Shown here in pieces: positions 26,027-37,975 of a stretch of 64,000 nt of DNA; the first letter of the stretch is position 1, and each line of letters opens with the position of its first letter. A program made the translations under genes and the position numbers. The notes beneath the pieces are model-generated. The model made no database searches and was not told where the DNA came from. It was given only the letters and a program-made list of their open reading frames with translations. Origin of the DNA: Littorina saxatilis (taxonomy: Eukaryota > Mollusca > Gastropoda > Littorinimorpha > Littorinidae); contig NC_090250.1 in the NCBI RefSeq assembly GCF_037325665.1, positions 39,323,127-39,387,126 of the forward strand, given 5' to 3'.

Positions 26027-29000
26027 GCACACACACACCAATTCTGATTGACTTTCATGCAAGGAATCAAAAACTGCAAATATGTTACGAATTAATGTTG
26101 AGCATTCTCGGGGGAGAAAAACGCGGCTCAGGCTCACATCAGGCCCTGCACGTGAAATAATTACGTAAAAAGCCTACATGAAAGTCTTTTAGTCTCGGCG
26201 AGAAGCAGAATTTGTTCTGTTTTGGGTACTTTAAGTCAAGACATTGTTTACGTAAGAAAATTGTAAAAGGTGGTACATGTATGTGGGTCCATTTTGGCAT
26301 ACCTCACACAGCCTTCAGCCCCAGAACGTGATCACGGGAAATGGTAATTACATTTTGGCGGGTGATGCGAACTGACAAATCGCATAAAGTTTCGTTTGGG
26401 TGGTTGCACTAAAGGAATGTATAGTCACCTGTGAGATAGCTGTGTAAAGCTTTTGACCGTTTATATCGTAATCTGCAACAAAAAGACCAATCGTTGCTTC
26501 AGCAATGCTTTGACTCCTGCACTGCATCTTTAACGTGATCTTAGCTGTGAAACTCCGCTCCCGAGGGCGTGACATGCAAAACTCTCACCATAAGGGTACC
26601 CTGACAATAAAAACCTCAGGAACACAGAAGAACCCTGTCAGGTTTATAGCCCACAATCATTTAGTCTTTATGAGGTTCAGACCATGTACACCGCCGTCCC
26701 TGTCATTTGGTTTAAACAGTGTTTATTCAACACATTATGGATAAAGCATAATAATACATGTAAAGGATCAACAACAAGCTCAAGCTTATGGTGGTGTCCC
26801 TGTCATTTCAGATTCCGGCGGAACGCATCCGAGAAGCTAGCGTCAAGGGGGCAGGAGAGTATCTCAGGCCGACGACTCATGGCACAGAGACGGGCATACC
26901 TCTCGGAGAGCCCAGACACTGAACAACCCATGTCCAGGCAAGATCCGGCTGCCATGTTGGGATCTATCATTGATTTCGCTGCTATTGTAGCTGGGAGCTC
27001 TGAAGAGGTTGAGGATGCCACGGCGAAGGTCAACGCTGCAGAAGAGTCCCGTGACACAAGGCCAGGGTCTAATAAAGACACTGCGGAGGGTAGTCTCACG
27101 GAAAAGAAGCCGGTGCCCAAAAGTAAGCGAAGAGCCAGTGAGCCTGGGAAAAGCAGTGGTATGAACAGGTCAGATCTGTCTCAGATGCAGAACCAGAACA
27201 AGTCTGTAAGAAGGCTGTCAGAGCCCGAAGCGCCCCGTCCTTCGCAAGTCTGCAGACCTCTAGATCTTCCTCTGCAGATGTCCAGACAAAGGTCTCCAAA
27301 ACCCAGCGCAGGGCTGAACGAAACTTCGCTTGACGTCATACCGGAAGTCACGTCACCGACTGAAACTCCGCCGGAAGGTGAGCAATCAACGCAGGAAGAG
27401 AAGACAAGGAGCGAAGTTTCAATAAACAGCAGAGTTGTTGAGGTCAGGAAGGATCGACCATATTCTCCTCCGACTCGCAAGATCACCTCGGGAATGGGTA
27501 ACACAGACGACAAGAAGTTACACACAACAAAAGAAGGCTCACACGACAGCATCAACCATCACGAACAACCCCCAAATCACCCCGAGCAGAGCGTGGCCGC
27601 AAATTCAAATCGATTTGTCAGCGGCCTGAACTCCACACCTTTCTCTTCCATCATGGAGTCGGAAGAAGATATTCTCAACGAAATCTCATACGCTCGAGAC
27701 CTGGACGAGCCACAATCTGTGTCGTTTGGAAGCGTTCCGAGTCGGGACAGAGCGATGCAAGACGCCGCCATGTTTCTGTCAGTGCAGGAGGCTATTTCAG
27801 AAGATGAAAAGCAAGGTATAGCCAAGGGCAAGAAAAGCATGGCGGCTCAGATCAGGCTCGAACGCAAGCATGAAGCCCGAAAACGAGCGAAGCTGCTGGA
27901 TAGCGAACCGATGGTGAGTGTAGGTAGTGGTGTGTGTGTGTGCGTGTGTGCACCAGAAAGGCAATGCGCTCTGTCTCTGTTGGTACATGTTGTTTTTCCT
28001 TTCTGTACATATTTGTCTTTAAATACTCTCCAGAAAGTTCTTTTGCACACTAAGCAATTCCTTTTTGTACTTTTTCAGTCACCGCATTCCCTTTTGTCTT
28101 CCACGAATAGGCATATCTTCATACAAGAGTCAACATTACGAATACCTGAAAATTGCTTTTTTCCCTTCGACTTTTGCTATTCTGAGAGCGAAGACACATA
28201 TCTCAACTGCACTAAGGTCGTCTTCTGTAGCTTGTCTTATTATCGTTTAAGTAGGCCCGTCCATTTCAAATTGTCACCTGGTCGACGTACTGCAATGCGA
28301 GTTTCATTTCGTCTATTAATCGTTCGAATAACTAACCTTTCCAGTTTTCTTTTTAATCAGTGAGACATGACATATGTACAAGCTTGGTATCTGTCTGAAA
28401 TTGTAATGTTGAATTGAAAATTCACTCTAATTTCTCTGATTAAGAGGCCTTTCTTTGCACGGATGTACAGACATTAAACGATATACGATAAGTTTGTTTG
28501 TTTGTTTGTTTGCTTAACGCCCAGTCCACCACGAAGGGTGATATCAGGGCGGTACTGCTTTGACATTTAACGTGCGCCACACACAAGACAGAAGTCGCAG
28601 CACAGGCTTCATGTCTCACCCAGTCACATTATTCTGACACCGGACCAACCAGTCCTAGCACTAACTCCATAATGCCAGACGCCAGGCGGAGCAGCCACTA
28701 GATTGCCAATTTTAAAGTCTTAGGTATGACCCGGCCGGGGTTCGAACCCACGACCTCCCGCTCACTGGGCGGACGCCTTACCACTAGGCCACCGTGTTGC
28801 GGTATACGATAAGTTATTTTGTGAGTGCGGGTGTACATCGTGTGTGGCAATGAAACAATGAGGCGTCTGATTGATCTATTGTACACAAATTCCCTTTAAT
28901 GATTCAGCCGTACCTGTCTACCCTCGTATAACAACCACCCGAGGGACAGATCAAAAGTGGTCACCATTGACAGGTGGTCGTTATGAAAAGGTGAATTATA

Positions 29001-30782
29001 TAGAAAAAAAAAGTGCGGGGTCCTTGAGAGCGATTGTTGTGGGTAGGTGGAGGCTTTCCTGCACAAGAGCACGTTCAAGTGTATGTTCACGGAATGATGT
29101 TTGACAGGTGCAGTATTACCGCAGCGTGCGCGGCAACCTCCAGCCGTTGATGATGGAGCCGTCACGCCGCAGCTTCCCCCTGCCCAGAGGCAAGGGCCGC
29201 TACCAGCAGACCAAGCTACTCAGGGAGGAACAGCAGAGGGACCTGGCCAGGCGAGGCGATATCGACAAGTTCTTCACGGACCTCTTCGCGCGACAGATTG
29301 GTGAGCGATATTGCACAATCAATCAATCAATGAGGCTTATATCGCGCATATTCCGTGGGTACAGTTCTAGGCGCTCTGCAGTGATGCCGTGTGAGATGAA
29401 ATTTTATACGGCCAGTAGATTGCAGCCATTTCGGCGCATATTTACCTTTCGCGGCCACAATCTAGTGGTACCCCCTCCCCTGTTGAAAAAAGAATGAAGA
29501 AAATAAACCCGATTTAGTTTTAGCATATGACCACATTCATGTCAAAAATAGGAAATTCCTTGTGAGGACGTTAAGCACCCCCCCCCCCCGATTCCTTTTT
29601 ATAAACCCGATTTAATCAAGTCTCCAAAGGGAGTGAGTCGATCTTTACTGGGGAGGGTTGATTTGGGGGTTTTAACGTCCCTTCAACCCATTTGGCAATG
29701 CAGGACCGAAGGGGTAGGGATAGGGGGATCGATAGGCCAATTGGTCCTTAAAGGTTAAACAAGATATGTTAATTGTTCGTAAGACGACGTACAACTCAAA
29801 TAGTTAGTTAGCCTGGCTGGCTGTCTATAGCTTCTTCGTAATATACAAGTATAGGGATAGGCCAGAAGATAGGAGAGTTGAAGTAAAACGACTAGGGCTA
29901 TTAACAATTGACACATTGTGGCAGGAGAAGGCTACACCTTTAAGGAAGTGATGACGACGGTATAAAGAGGGGGGGAGGGCGTAGTTTTGAGGATGATGAG
30001 GGAGGCAGGTGAGATTAATTAAAACTGTAGCAAAACGGAGAGCACACTTTGGGCATTTCGAGGAGATGGTTGTGTAAAGAAGACATGATCACCGGGGCCC
30101 GGTAGCTCAGTTGGTAGAGCACTGGACTTGTGATCGGAAGGTCGCAGGTTCGAATTCGGGCCGGGACGGACACGGGTCAACTTTATGTGCAGACCCAGAG
30201 ACCGAAGCCATGTCCCACCCCCGTGTCATCACAATGGCACGTAAAAGACCTTGGTCATTCTGCCATAAGTGCAGGTGGCTGAATACACCTAAACACGCAG
30301 ACACCTGGGTAGCGCGACTCCGTTGCTGCTAGCTTTCCACTGGGAGGAAGCGACCCGAATTTCCCAGCGATGGGACAATAAAGTAATGAAAATGTAAAAT
30401 GAAAAAAAATGAAAAATGAAAATGTTGTATTTGAAACACGCTTGTTGCTGTTGCCCATTTCTGGTGTTTTCTTGTTTTCCCAGGCGAGCCAAAACCGCCC
30501 GCAGCAGCAGAAAGCGACAACAAGGTATCTGACACACCTAAGGGCAATCAACTGGAACTGTTGCTGAGGAGGATGAAGAAGCGGAGCTTAGGGCTGACGG
30601 GGTCAGTGGACCGCAACTCTGTGGAGCAGCTAGCTAAGTGCCAGTACCTCCGAGTCTACGACTGGGAGAGCAAGACCAAGGGGAAGGAGGAGGGAGAGTC
30701 AGTGAGGATGACCAGTTGGGCCAATGCAGAAAGCCGGCTTAAAGCAGGCTTTCTTGCCCTTAATCTTACTAGACACAACTGA
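24096..30782 (+). CDS. Uncharacterised four-exon protein, ~657 aa
   Basis: Exons 24096-24475, 26812-27913, 29108-29300 and 30484-30782 join with matching phases (2, 0, 1). The ATG is in good context (CACAATGGCG), 9 bases after a codon-free start of exon preceded by TCTCTCTTTCAG, so a 5' UTR intron is likely. Residues 1-130 are basic and helical ([34 protein letters not shown]). The second exon is mainly polar and disordered (residues ~130-450), ending in a helical acidic/basic stretch ([20 protein letters not shown]). The third exon has [20 protein letters not shown], and the last ends [24 protein letters not shown] and stop. I recognise no domain; a coiled-coil or cytoskeletal protein is possible but unproven. 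A polyadenylation signal ATTAAA lies at 31075-31080. Confidence 0.72.
24514..24676. repeat. (GAGT)n and (GA)n microsatellite
   Basis: Interrupted GA, then (GTGA)n, then about 45 GA units, starting 38 bases after the first exon's donor site of the gene at 24096. Confidence 0.95.
24784..25658 (+). mobile_element. R1 repeat, copy 2 (near full length)
   Basis: All landmarks of copy 1 are present in the same order, with the CA/CAGA run at 25540-25585 and end ACTTGACTAAATGT. It lies in the first coding intron of the gene at 24096. Confidence 0.88.
25830..26035. repeat. (CA)n microsatellite with ATAC, ACTT and ACGC interruptions
   Basis: About 200 bases of CA with occasional TA and GC changes, inside the same intron. 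Confidence 0.95.
28493..28802 (-). mobile_element. tRNA-derived SINE, family S1, copy 2
   Basis: Inverted relative to copy 1: (TTTG)n tail at left, B box GGGTTCGAACCC read inverted near 28740, and head CCGTGTTGCGG at right. The 11-bp duplication TATACGATAAG lies at 28482-28492 and 28803-28813. Confidence 0.9.
29316..29470 (-). mobile_element. 3' fragment of SINE family S4
   Basis: The (CAAT)n tail, AGGCTTATATCGCGC, TTCCGTGGGTACAGTTCTAG and TTTCGCGGCC match, inverted, the end of the full copy at 45245-45749. The tRNA-like head is missing. It lies 15 bases after the donor of exon 3 of the gene at 24096. Confidence 0.75.
30091..30420 (+). mobile_element. tRNA-derived SINE, family S2, copy 1
   Basis: Head GGCCCGGTAGCTCAGTTGGT, with an A box (TAGCTCAGTTGG) and B box (GGTTCGAATTC) like a tRNA gene. 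The body includes GACGGACACGGGTCAACTTT, CACAATGGCACGTAAAAGAC and GACAATAAAGTAATG, with a GAAAAATGAAAATG tail. It lies about 60 bases before the last exon of the gene at 24096. Confidence 0.85.
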
Positions 30783-30941
30783 CATTTGAGTGAGCAAAAC
30801 CACGCACGATTATGTGGGGAGGGGCGACGGGGCGCGCGGGATAAGCGAGGATGACCAGTTGGGCTAACGCGAAAAACCGGCTTAAAGCGGGCTTTCTTGC
30901 CCTCAATCTTACTGTACTCAACTGACATTTGAGTGAACAAC
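30701..30941 (+). repeat. ~98-bp tandem duplication of the gene's C-terminal coding end
   Basis: 30701-30798 and 30844-30941 are near-identical, and both can encode MTSWAN(A)[14 protein letters not shown] followed by two residues and a stop. The first copy is the real C-terminus of the gene at 24096; the second lies in its 3' UTR. Confidence 0.85.
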
Positions 30942-31074
30942 TGGGAGACCGAATCGAATGGACATGGCAATATGATAGGACCTTGTTTGACCACTATGAA
31001 CCCAATATTACCAGAGGATAAGGAATAAGGATGTCTGGCTTCCATTCTGTTGTGCGTTTTTGTGTGTGTATACA

Positions 31075-31080
31075 ATTAAA
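31075..31080 (+). terminator. Likely polyadenylation signal ATTAAA
   Basis: Lies 293 bases after the stop codon of the gene at 24096, followed by a T-rich stretch. Confidence 0.45.
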
Positions 31081-31125
31081 CTCGTATTTACTATCACAGC
31101 GTCAGCTTGCGGTTTTATCCTAATT

Positions 31126-31392
31126 CAGGGATGGCCAAATCTCAATTTTTTTTTAACTCACCAGCCGGGCGAGTAACCTCAAGAAAGTCACTAGCCCGGC
31201 AGACATTTCGCTGGCCCTGGCAGTTGATCTGCAGTGCTTATATGGCTTTACAACTCGACATTACATTACAAAAGGGTTGCAATTGACCAGAATTTTCATT
31301 GGCCAGCCGGGCGAGTTACCAGGCGGTTTCTACTAGCCCGGCAGATATTTTACTCGCCCCTGGCGATCAGGCGGACGATTTGACCATCCCTG
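31126..31392. mobile_element. CAGGGATGG-ended MITE with 6-bp target duplication
   Basis: Ends CAGGGATGGCCAAAT and the inverse of CAGGGATGGTCAAAT. CTAATT is repeated at 31120-31125 and 31393-31398. The interior carries two inexact copies of GCCGGGCGAGT and TAGCCCGGCAGA. Confidence 0.85.
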
Positions 31393-31619
31393 CTAATTTC
31401 TTCAGTTTCTTTCTTGAAGAAAAAAAAGTGGCTACAGAATTGATGGCACTCCGCAGAAACTGGTTCGACAATGGTTGCATTTTATTTCTGCCTATTTCAG
31501 TTAGCTGGTGATGATCCACAGAGGGGTACAGAACATAATCTCCCTTTAGGTCTTTTCAAATTTCTCTCGTTTTAATCTAATTTCTTAGTTAAAACTTGTA
31601 TAAATGTCAAAATTCTTCC

Positions 31620-32028
31620 TTAACAAATATTAATCCACACTTAAATCAAAGTGTTTCTGGTTACAGATATCCTCTTGGGATTGTGTAGTCTCCCATGCCA
31701 ACAGAAGCTACCATTCGGAGAGTGTCAAAAGTAATAAAATAAGTGTCAAAACACGTGTCTGACATACACGTAAGTAAAAACAACGTATACTTTTCTGTAC
31801 AGACATACATAAGTGTCAAAACACGTGTCTGGTCTTTAATAGCAATTGTAATTCAATCAAGTTGGCGTTTTAATTAAACAAATCCTGTGATTGGTCAGAA
31901 TGCCCCAACTCATTAAAAATTACCGGTCATTAAATCAAATAGAGATTACACAATGTTCTATTTATAACTCACGTTGGGAATCCCGAGAGACTTTCTTTGT
32001 TTAGTGGGGCACTTACGGGGGTCGAGGC
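31620..32028 (+). repeat. Dispersed ~400-bp repeat, copy A
   Basis: From CTTAACAAATATTAATCCAC to GGGGCACTTACGGGGGTCGA, about 95% identical by eye to 38607-39006. Function and family unknown; no TIR or tail recognised. Confidence 0.8.
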
Positions 32029-32187
32029 TTGAGTGATTGATTTGTTGGTTGATTTTTTGAATGATTGATTGACTCAAAGAAATTTCTTTGATAGGATAAC
32101 GTGAAATTTTATAGCATTGTATGGTATTGCATTGTAAATGTACTGCACTGTATTGAATCCCCAACTGAATCCAAAAATATAGAGTTA

Positions 32188-32945
<758 letters not shown>

Positions 32946-33412
32946 TATTATTATGGTGAGCTTATATAGCGCGAACCACAATTAACTGTGCTCTCCGCGC
33001 TTTACATATTCATTTCTGCCGTGTGAAATGGATTTTTTTTACAGACAGACAGACAAACAAACATTTTTTACACACAATATATAACGCATTCACATCGACC
33101 AGCAAACCTCAAGCCTGTTAGGCGAGCATTCACCTTTCGCGGCCTTTATTCCAAGTCACACGGGTATTTGATGGACATTTTTATCTATGCCTATACAATT
33201 TTGCCAGGAAAGACCCTTTTGTCAATCGTGGGATCTTTACAGTGCACACCCCAATATAGTGTACACGAAGGGACCTCGGTTTTTCGTCTCATCCGAAAGA
33301 CTAGCACTTGAACCCACCATCTAGGTTAGGAAAGGGGGGAGAAAATAGCGGCCTGACCCAGGGTCGAACACGCAACCTCTCGATTCCGAGCGCAAGTGCG
33401 TTACCACTCGTA
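32946..33412 (-). mobile_element. tRNA-derived SINE, family S4, copy 1
   Basis: Read inverted, the head GAGTGGTAACGCACTTGCGC and the B box GTTCGACCCTGG are at the right. Body markers are GTGCACACCCCAATATAGTG, AGGAAAGACCC and TTTCGCGGCC. The tail TTATATAGCGCGAACC runs into an ATT repeat at the left. Confidence 0.8.
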
Positions 33413-34480
33413 TACATCTCTGGAGCAAACAATACAAACATACCGCATTTAAATTAACAATTACAGGCTTGAACACATGAATCTCCATATAAAATCCATG
33501 AGTTTGGTTGAATCTAGGTCTGCTGTGCACAAACGTTCATCACAAGCAAATTCCCAAGGCAAGTAACTCTCTCTCATACTTTGTCTAGCGATAAGAGTAG
33601 TTCCCCTTTCAAATTTCTTTTCACTCAGTTTCTTCGACAACAGACTGCAATCCGACGGTCAGTTTTCAACAATATTTCATTTAATAAACAGATCACACGC
33701 AACCAAATGCACACATCTCATCAATTTAAACAACACAAAGCGGTTTCATACACTATTTTCTCCAGAAAACTGAACTTCATACTGTTTTTAACGTTGGAAC
33801 ACGGGTGCAAAAGTTCGTCTGCTAGTCCCATTTGACGAAAGAACGTTATCCTAAGCGATACCAAAACATATCACAGATACGGTCAGGCTTTTACACACAG
33901 TACAAACACCCTTTCATTTAAACACTCACCGATTGAGAACATCCTAGGTGCCCTCCGTAAAGAGCGAACAATTTTCAACGAATTTATTTTTGTGTGGTTT
34001 ATCTTACCCCTGAGCCATCGTGAACCGGCCGTGTGATCCAGTTTCCCTTTTTCACAATGTAGTCGTCAGTTAGTCATTTGAATGCGACTCGATGTGAGCT
34101 TATCTACAATAGCACGTTTTATGCACGAAATAAACGGCTGTGGTTTACAAGAACTCTAGCGATGGCTTTTGACTGTTGAGAGGAACGGCGATATGCATAA
34201 ACCGTCGTCTGCTACGACCCTTGCGTGACCCTGCTTCCGGGCTTTTCTTTTTTCAAACTTTCACAACTTCGAATTGTACTGATCTTGTCTTGATGAAAAA
34301 AGAATTCTTTTATGATTAAAGAATGTTTGTGTAACAAGCTGTCAATTTATTATTTAGATTTTAAAAGTTAGGTCTAGCGCAAAAACGCACCACGGTCCAA
34401 AAACATTCTGATAATCATCGATCCACGGCTATGGCCAGTTTACATCGTTGACCTGAGTTCAGGATGGGTCCAAAAAGTGT
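33413..34480. other. Intergenic stretch, one dispersed-repeat fragment
   Basis: CAGATACGGTCAGGCTTTTA to ACATCCTAGGTGCCCTCCGT (33875-33965) matches, inverted, the paired repeats at 34500-34866. No gene is supported; short frames here lack splice signals or homology. Confidence 0.45.
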
Positions 34481-34499
34481 TCGAGACAATCTGCAAAAT

Positions 34500-34866
34500 T
34501 AATTCTTTAAAAATTGCTCGCTCTTTACGTAGGGCATCTAGGATGTTCCCGTTTGATGAGCGTTCAAATGGAAGGGTGTTTGTACTGTGTGTAAAAGCCT
34601 GACAGTATCTGTAATGGTTTACGGGAGGCTTACTGTCCGGGCGTGATTTCCGGTATTGAATATTGATAAGAGCACCAAAACGAGGCGCCATTGTTGTAGA
34701 GGAGCAAGTCCACGAATTTAAATTCTTTGAACATTTCTCACGCTCGACAGAAAGCAGCCAGGATGTTCCCGTTCGGTGAGCGTTCAAATGGAAGTATGCT
34801 TGTACTGTATGTATACGTAGACGCTCGGGGAGCTCTGTGATGGTTTACGGGAGGCTTACTGTGCCT
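34500..34866 (-). repeat. Two tandem copies of a dispersed repeat (~235-bp spacing)
   Basis: Each copy has CAGGATGTTCCCG or AGGATGTTCCCGTT, GAGCGTTCAAATGGAAG and TGGTTTACGGGAGGCTTACT. Another partial copy is at 33875-33965 and the end motif GGGAGGCTTACTGTGCC recurs at 51830-51847. Confidence 0.7.
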
Positions 34867-34954
34867 TTAAAAACAAATTCAGTACGAAAGAATAGAGATA
34901 CAGAAACGCGTGTTATCCTGCTCAGCGCGAACCATCACCGCACTAGTCTGGCTT

Positions 34955-35101
34955 GTCGATTTCACTGCCTTTCCCACGAGCGGTGGACTTACGAAACTAC
35001 GAGTATATGGCGGTCTTGGTGAAAAAATGCAGTGCGTTCAGTTTCATTCTGTGAGTTCGACAGCTTGACTAAATGTTGTTATTTCGCCTTACGCCACTTG
35101 T
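34955..35101 (-). mobile_element. R1 repeat, 5' end fragment, inverted
   Basis: GCAGTGCGTTCAGTTTCATT, GTGAGTTCGACAGCTTGACT and TTCGCCTTACGCCACTTGTT are the inverse of the first ~145 bases of R1. Confidence 0.75.
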
Positions 35102-35622
35102 TTTCTCCTCTCTGTGTCTCTGTCTGTGTATCTCTTTCTGTATGTCTGTCTGTCTGCATCTTTGAGTCTTGGAGACTTGAGTCTTGAGTCTTGAGTTTGT
35201 CTTATGTGTCTGTCTGTCAGTGTCTATGTCTCTCATTATCTCTCTCTGTCTGTCTCTCTCTTTCTCTCTCTTTCACACACCCTACCATCCCCCATCCCTC
35301 CCCACCTCTTTCCCCACCCCCCCCCCCCCATCACCACCCCACCCCTTCGACCTCACGCCCCTCCCCCCTTCCCACCTAGTCATCATGCAACATACATCGT
35401 TACCATCGAGGACAAAAAATCCACGGTCGTACGTGTTTTGCCATACACAAATAGCTCGTTTCCCTTCAAAAAGCCTATACATTGGAATAGAGAGTAGAAA
35501 AAGAAGCTTAAAAGTAGTCAAGGTGAACCGCAGTTCAAGCATTACCTGGCCTAATTGGCGTGCACAGCGGTTGAGGCGAGAGTCGGAAACGGGTGTGCAC
35601 TGGGCACACAATACACCTGTAA
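35102..35622. repeat. TCTG/CT-rich and C-rich low-complexity block
   Basis: GTCT/TCTG repeats (35105-35275) are followed by a C-rich stretch at 35280-35385. The remaining ~230 bases show no supportable gene. Confidence 0.6.
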
Positions 35623-36487
35623 ACAAGTCGCGTAAGGCGAAATTACAACATTTAGTCAAGCTGTCGAACTAACAGAATGAAACTGAACTCACTGCATTTT
35701 TACAGCAAGAGCGTATACTCGTAGCATCGTCAGTCCACCGCTCGATGCACAGGCAGTGAAATTGACAAGAAGAGCGGGGTAGTAGTTGCGCTGAGAAGGA
35801 TAGCACGCTTTTCTTTATCTCTATTCTTTTTAACTTTCTGATCGTGTTTTTAATCCAAACATATCACATCTATATGTTTTTGGAATCAGGAACCCACAAG
35901 GAATAAGATGAAATTGTTTTTAAATCGCTTTCGAAAATTTTATTTTAATAATAATTTTTATAATTTTAATTTTCAGAGCTTGTTTTTAATCCGAATATAA
36001 CATATTTATATGTTTTTGGAATCAGAAAATGATGAAGAATAAGATAAACGTAAATTTGGATCGTTTTTAAATTTTTTTAAATTTTTTTTACAATTTTCAG
36101 ATTTTTAATGACCAAAGTCATAAATTGATTTTTAAGCCACCAAGCTGAAATGCAATACCAAAGTCCGGCCTTCGTCAAAGATTGCTGGGCCAAAATTTCA
36201 ATCAATTTGATTAAAAAATGAGGGTGTGACAGTGCCGCCTCAACTTTTACAAAAAGCCGGATATGACGTCATCAAAGGTATTTATCGAAAAAAAGAAATA
36301 AACCTCCAGGGATATCATTCCCAGGAACTCTCATGTCACATTTAATAAAGATCGGTCGAGTAGTTTGGTCTGAATCGCTCTACACACACACACAGACAGA
36401 CAGACACACACACATACACCACAACCCTCGTCTCGATTCCCCCCTCTACGTTAAAACATTTAGTCAAAACTTGACTAAATGTAAAAA
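35623..36487 (+). mobile_element. R1 repeat, copy 3 (near full length, more diverged)
   Basis: Landmarks ACAAGTCGCGTAAGGCGAAA, TATGACGTCATCAAAG and ACTTGACTAAATGTAAAAA all occur in order. Confidence 0.88.
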
Positions 36488-36911
36488 GAGGGATATGGAG
36501 ATATGGAGGGATATGTGCTTTTCTTTTTGCCATTAATACTGCAGTTGCGACAGCCCTTTGTGATGGGGCTTATCCCTTTCATAGTCCGCATCAAGTCATG
36601 CGCTTTTTTGACGAGCCGCATCAGCGGGTCGTCTTTGTGCATCACTACCCTTCGTTTCAGTCCCGCGTTGGCACTGTCGCTCAATAATTGCTTATCAGCT
36701 GACACTGTCCCCATCGCCAAAAAAACAAGAACGTGGAATGCGATTTTAATCTCGGTCTGTTTTTTGTGTTATTTTTGGTGGTTACTTTTTTGTTTGCTGT
36801 AGTTGTTATTTAAAAAAAACAAAAAACATTTACGCATTTCTCGTGTGGTTTTCCCCATTCGTCTTTGCTATATTTTTAAATTTATTTTCTTGTTCTTTCT
36901 TTCTTTCTTTC

Positions 36912-37366
36912 TTTTTACATTTAGTCAAGTTTAGAGGGGGAATCGAGACGAGGGTAGTGGTGTATGTGTGTGTGTCTGTCTGTGTGTGTGTGTTGAGCGA
37001 TTCAGACTAAACTACTGGACCGATCTTTATGAAATTTGACATGAGAGTTCCTGGGAATGATATCCCCGGATGTTTTTTTTGTTTTTTTCGATAATAACCT
37101 TTGATGACGTCATATCCGGCTTTTTGTAAAAGTTGAGGCGGCACTGTCACACCCTCATTTTTCAATCAAATTGATTGAAATTTTGGCAAAGCAATCTTCG
37201 ACAAAGACCGGACTTTGATATTGCATTTCAGCTTGGTGGCTTAAAAAATAATTAATGAATTTGGTCATTAAAAATCGGAAACTTGTCATTAAATTTTTTT
37301 TTAAACGATCCAAAAACAATTTCATCTTATTTGTCGTCATTTTCTGATTCCAAAAACAAATACATC
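36912..37366 (-). mobile_element. R1 repeat, 3' half, inverted
   Basis: Starts TTTTTACATTTAGTCAAGTT and runs to TTTCTGATTCCAAAAACA, where it meets another repeat with a TA-rich start. It is truncated by about half. Confidence 0.8.
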
Positions 37367-37690
37367 TATATATATATTCGACTTGTGTCTGTCTGTGTGT
37401 GTGTGTTCGCGATGCGCGGCCAAAGTTCTCGATGGATCTGCTTCAAATTTGGTGGGCATCTTAGGTACACCCCGAACACAACCTGGTCGATGAGAATTTT
37501 CAACACGTGCTCTCAGCGCGCAGCGCTGAACCGATTTTGGTTTTTCTGTTCATCTTCCCAGATCCATTCCCAGTAACTCTTCCTTATCTTCTCCAGTGTT
37601 TTGCGTTTATCTCCCTACCTTCGTGTGGCGTCAATCCATATTCCCGTTTCTATTTTTAGAAGGACACTGCCGACAACGCTCAATCCATAT
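37366..37690 (+). repeat. Dispersed repeat with TATATATA start, family T, copy 1
   Basis: TATATATATATTCGACT, TGTCTGTCTG, TTCGCGATGCGCGGCCAAAG, CTCTCAGCGCGCAGCGCTGA and GTGTGGCGTCAATCCATATT occur in the same order at 47964-48260. Confidence 0.75.
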
Positions 37691-37975
37691 TCCCGGCATT
37701 ATCCATATACTCGTCGGCATTATACTTGTCTCGTCTAAATATCGGGCCCTATTGCTACGCTGAAAACACAATAGCTGGTAATGTTATCTTTTGCTCTGCT
37801 AAGCGATTTTCAAAATCTCTGAAGAAAGTCTCTGCTGACGTTCATTTGTTTCTTTCACAACTTTGAATTAGTATACATCTTAAGTAAAAGGAACTGCTGT
37901 AATGTAGGTAAAAGGTCGCGGAACCAGCGCCAGTCAGAAACCGTATACTTTTCTGTATAGGTATGTTAATTTAAA

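Noticed and set aside
26684-26811. Extension of the second exon of the gene at 24096 upstream to an ATG at 26684
   Set aside because: A strong acceptor (CCCTGTCATTTCAG) at 26811 joins in phase with the first exon, so the upstream codons are intronic.
27181-27555. Antisense frames opposite the second exon of the gene at 24096
   Set aside because: No splice sites or domains; explained by the composition of the coding strand.
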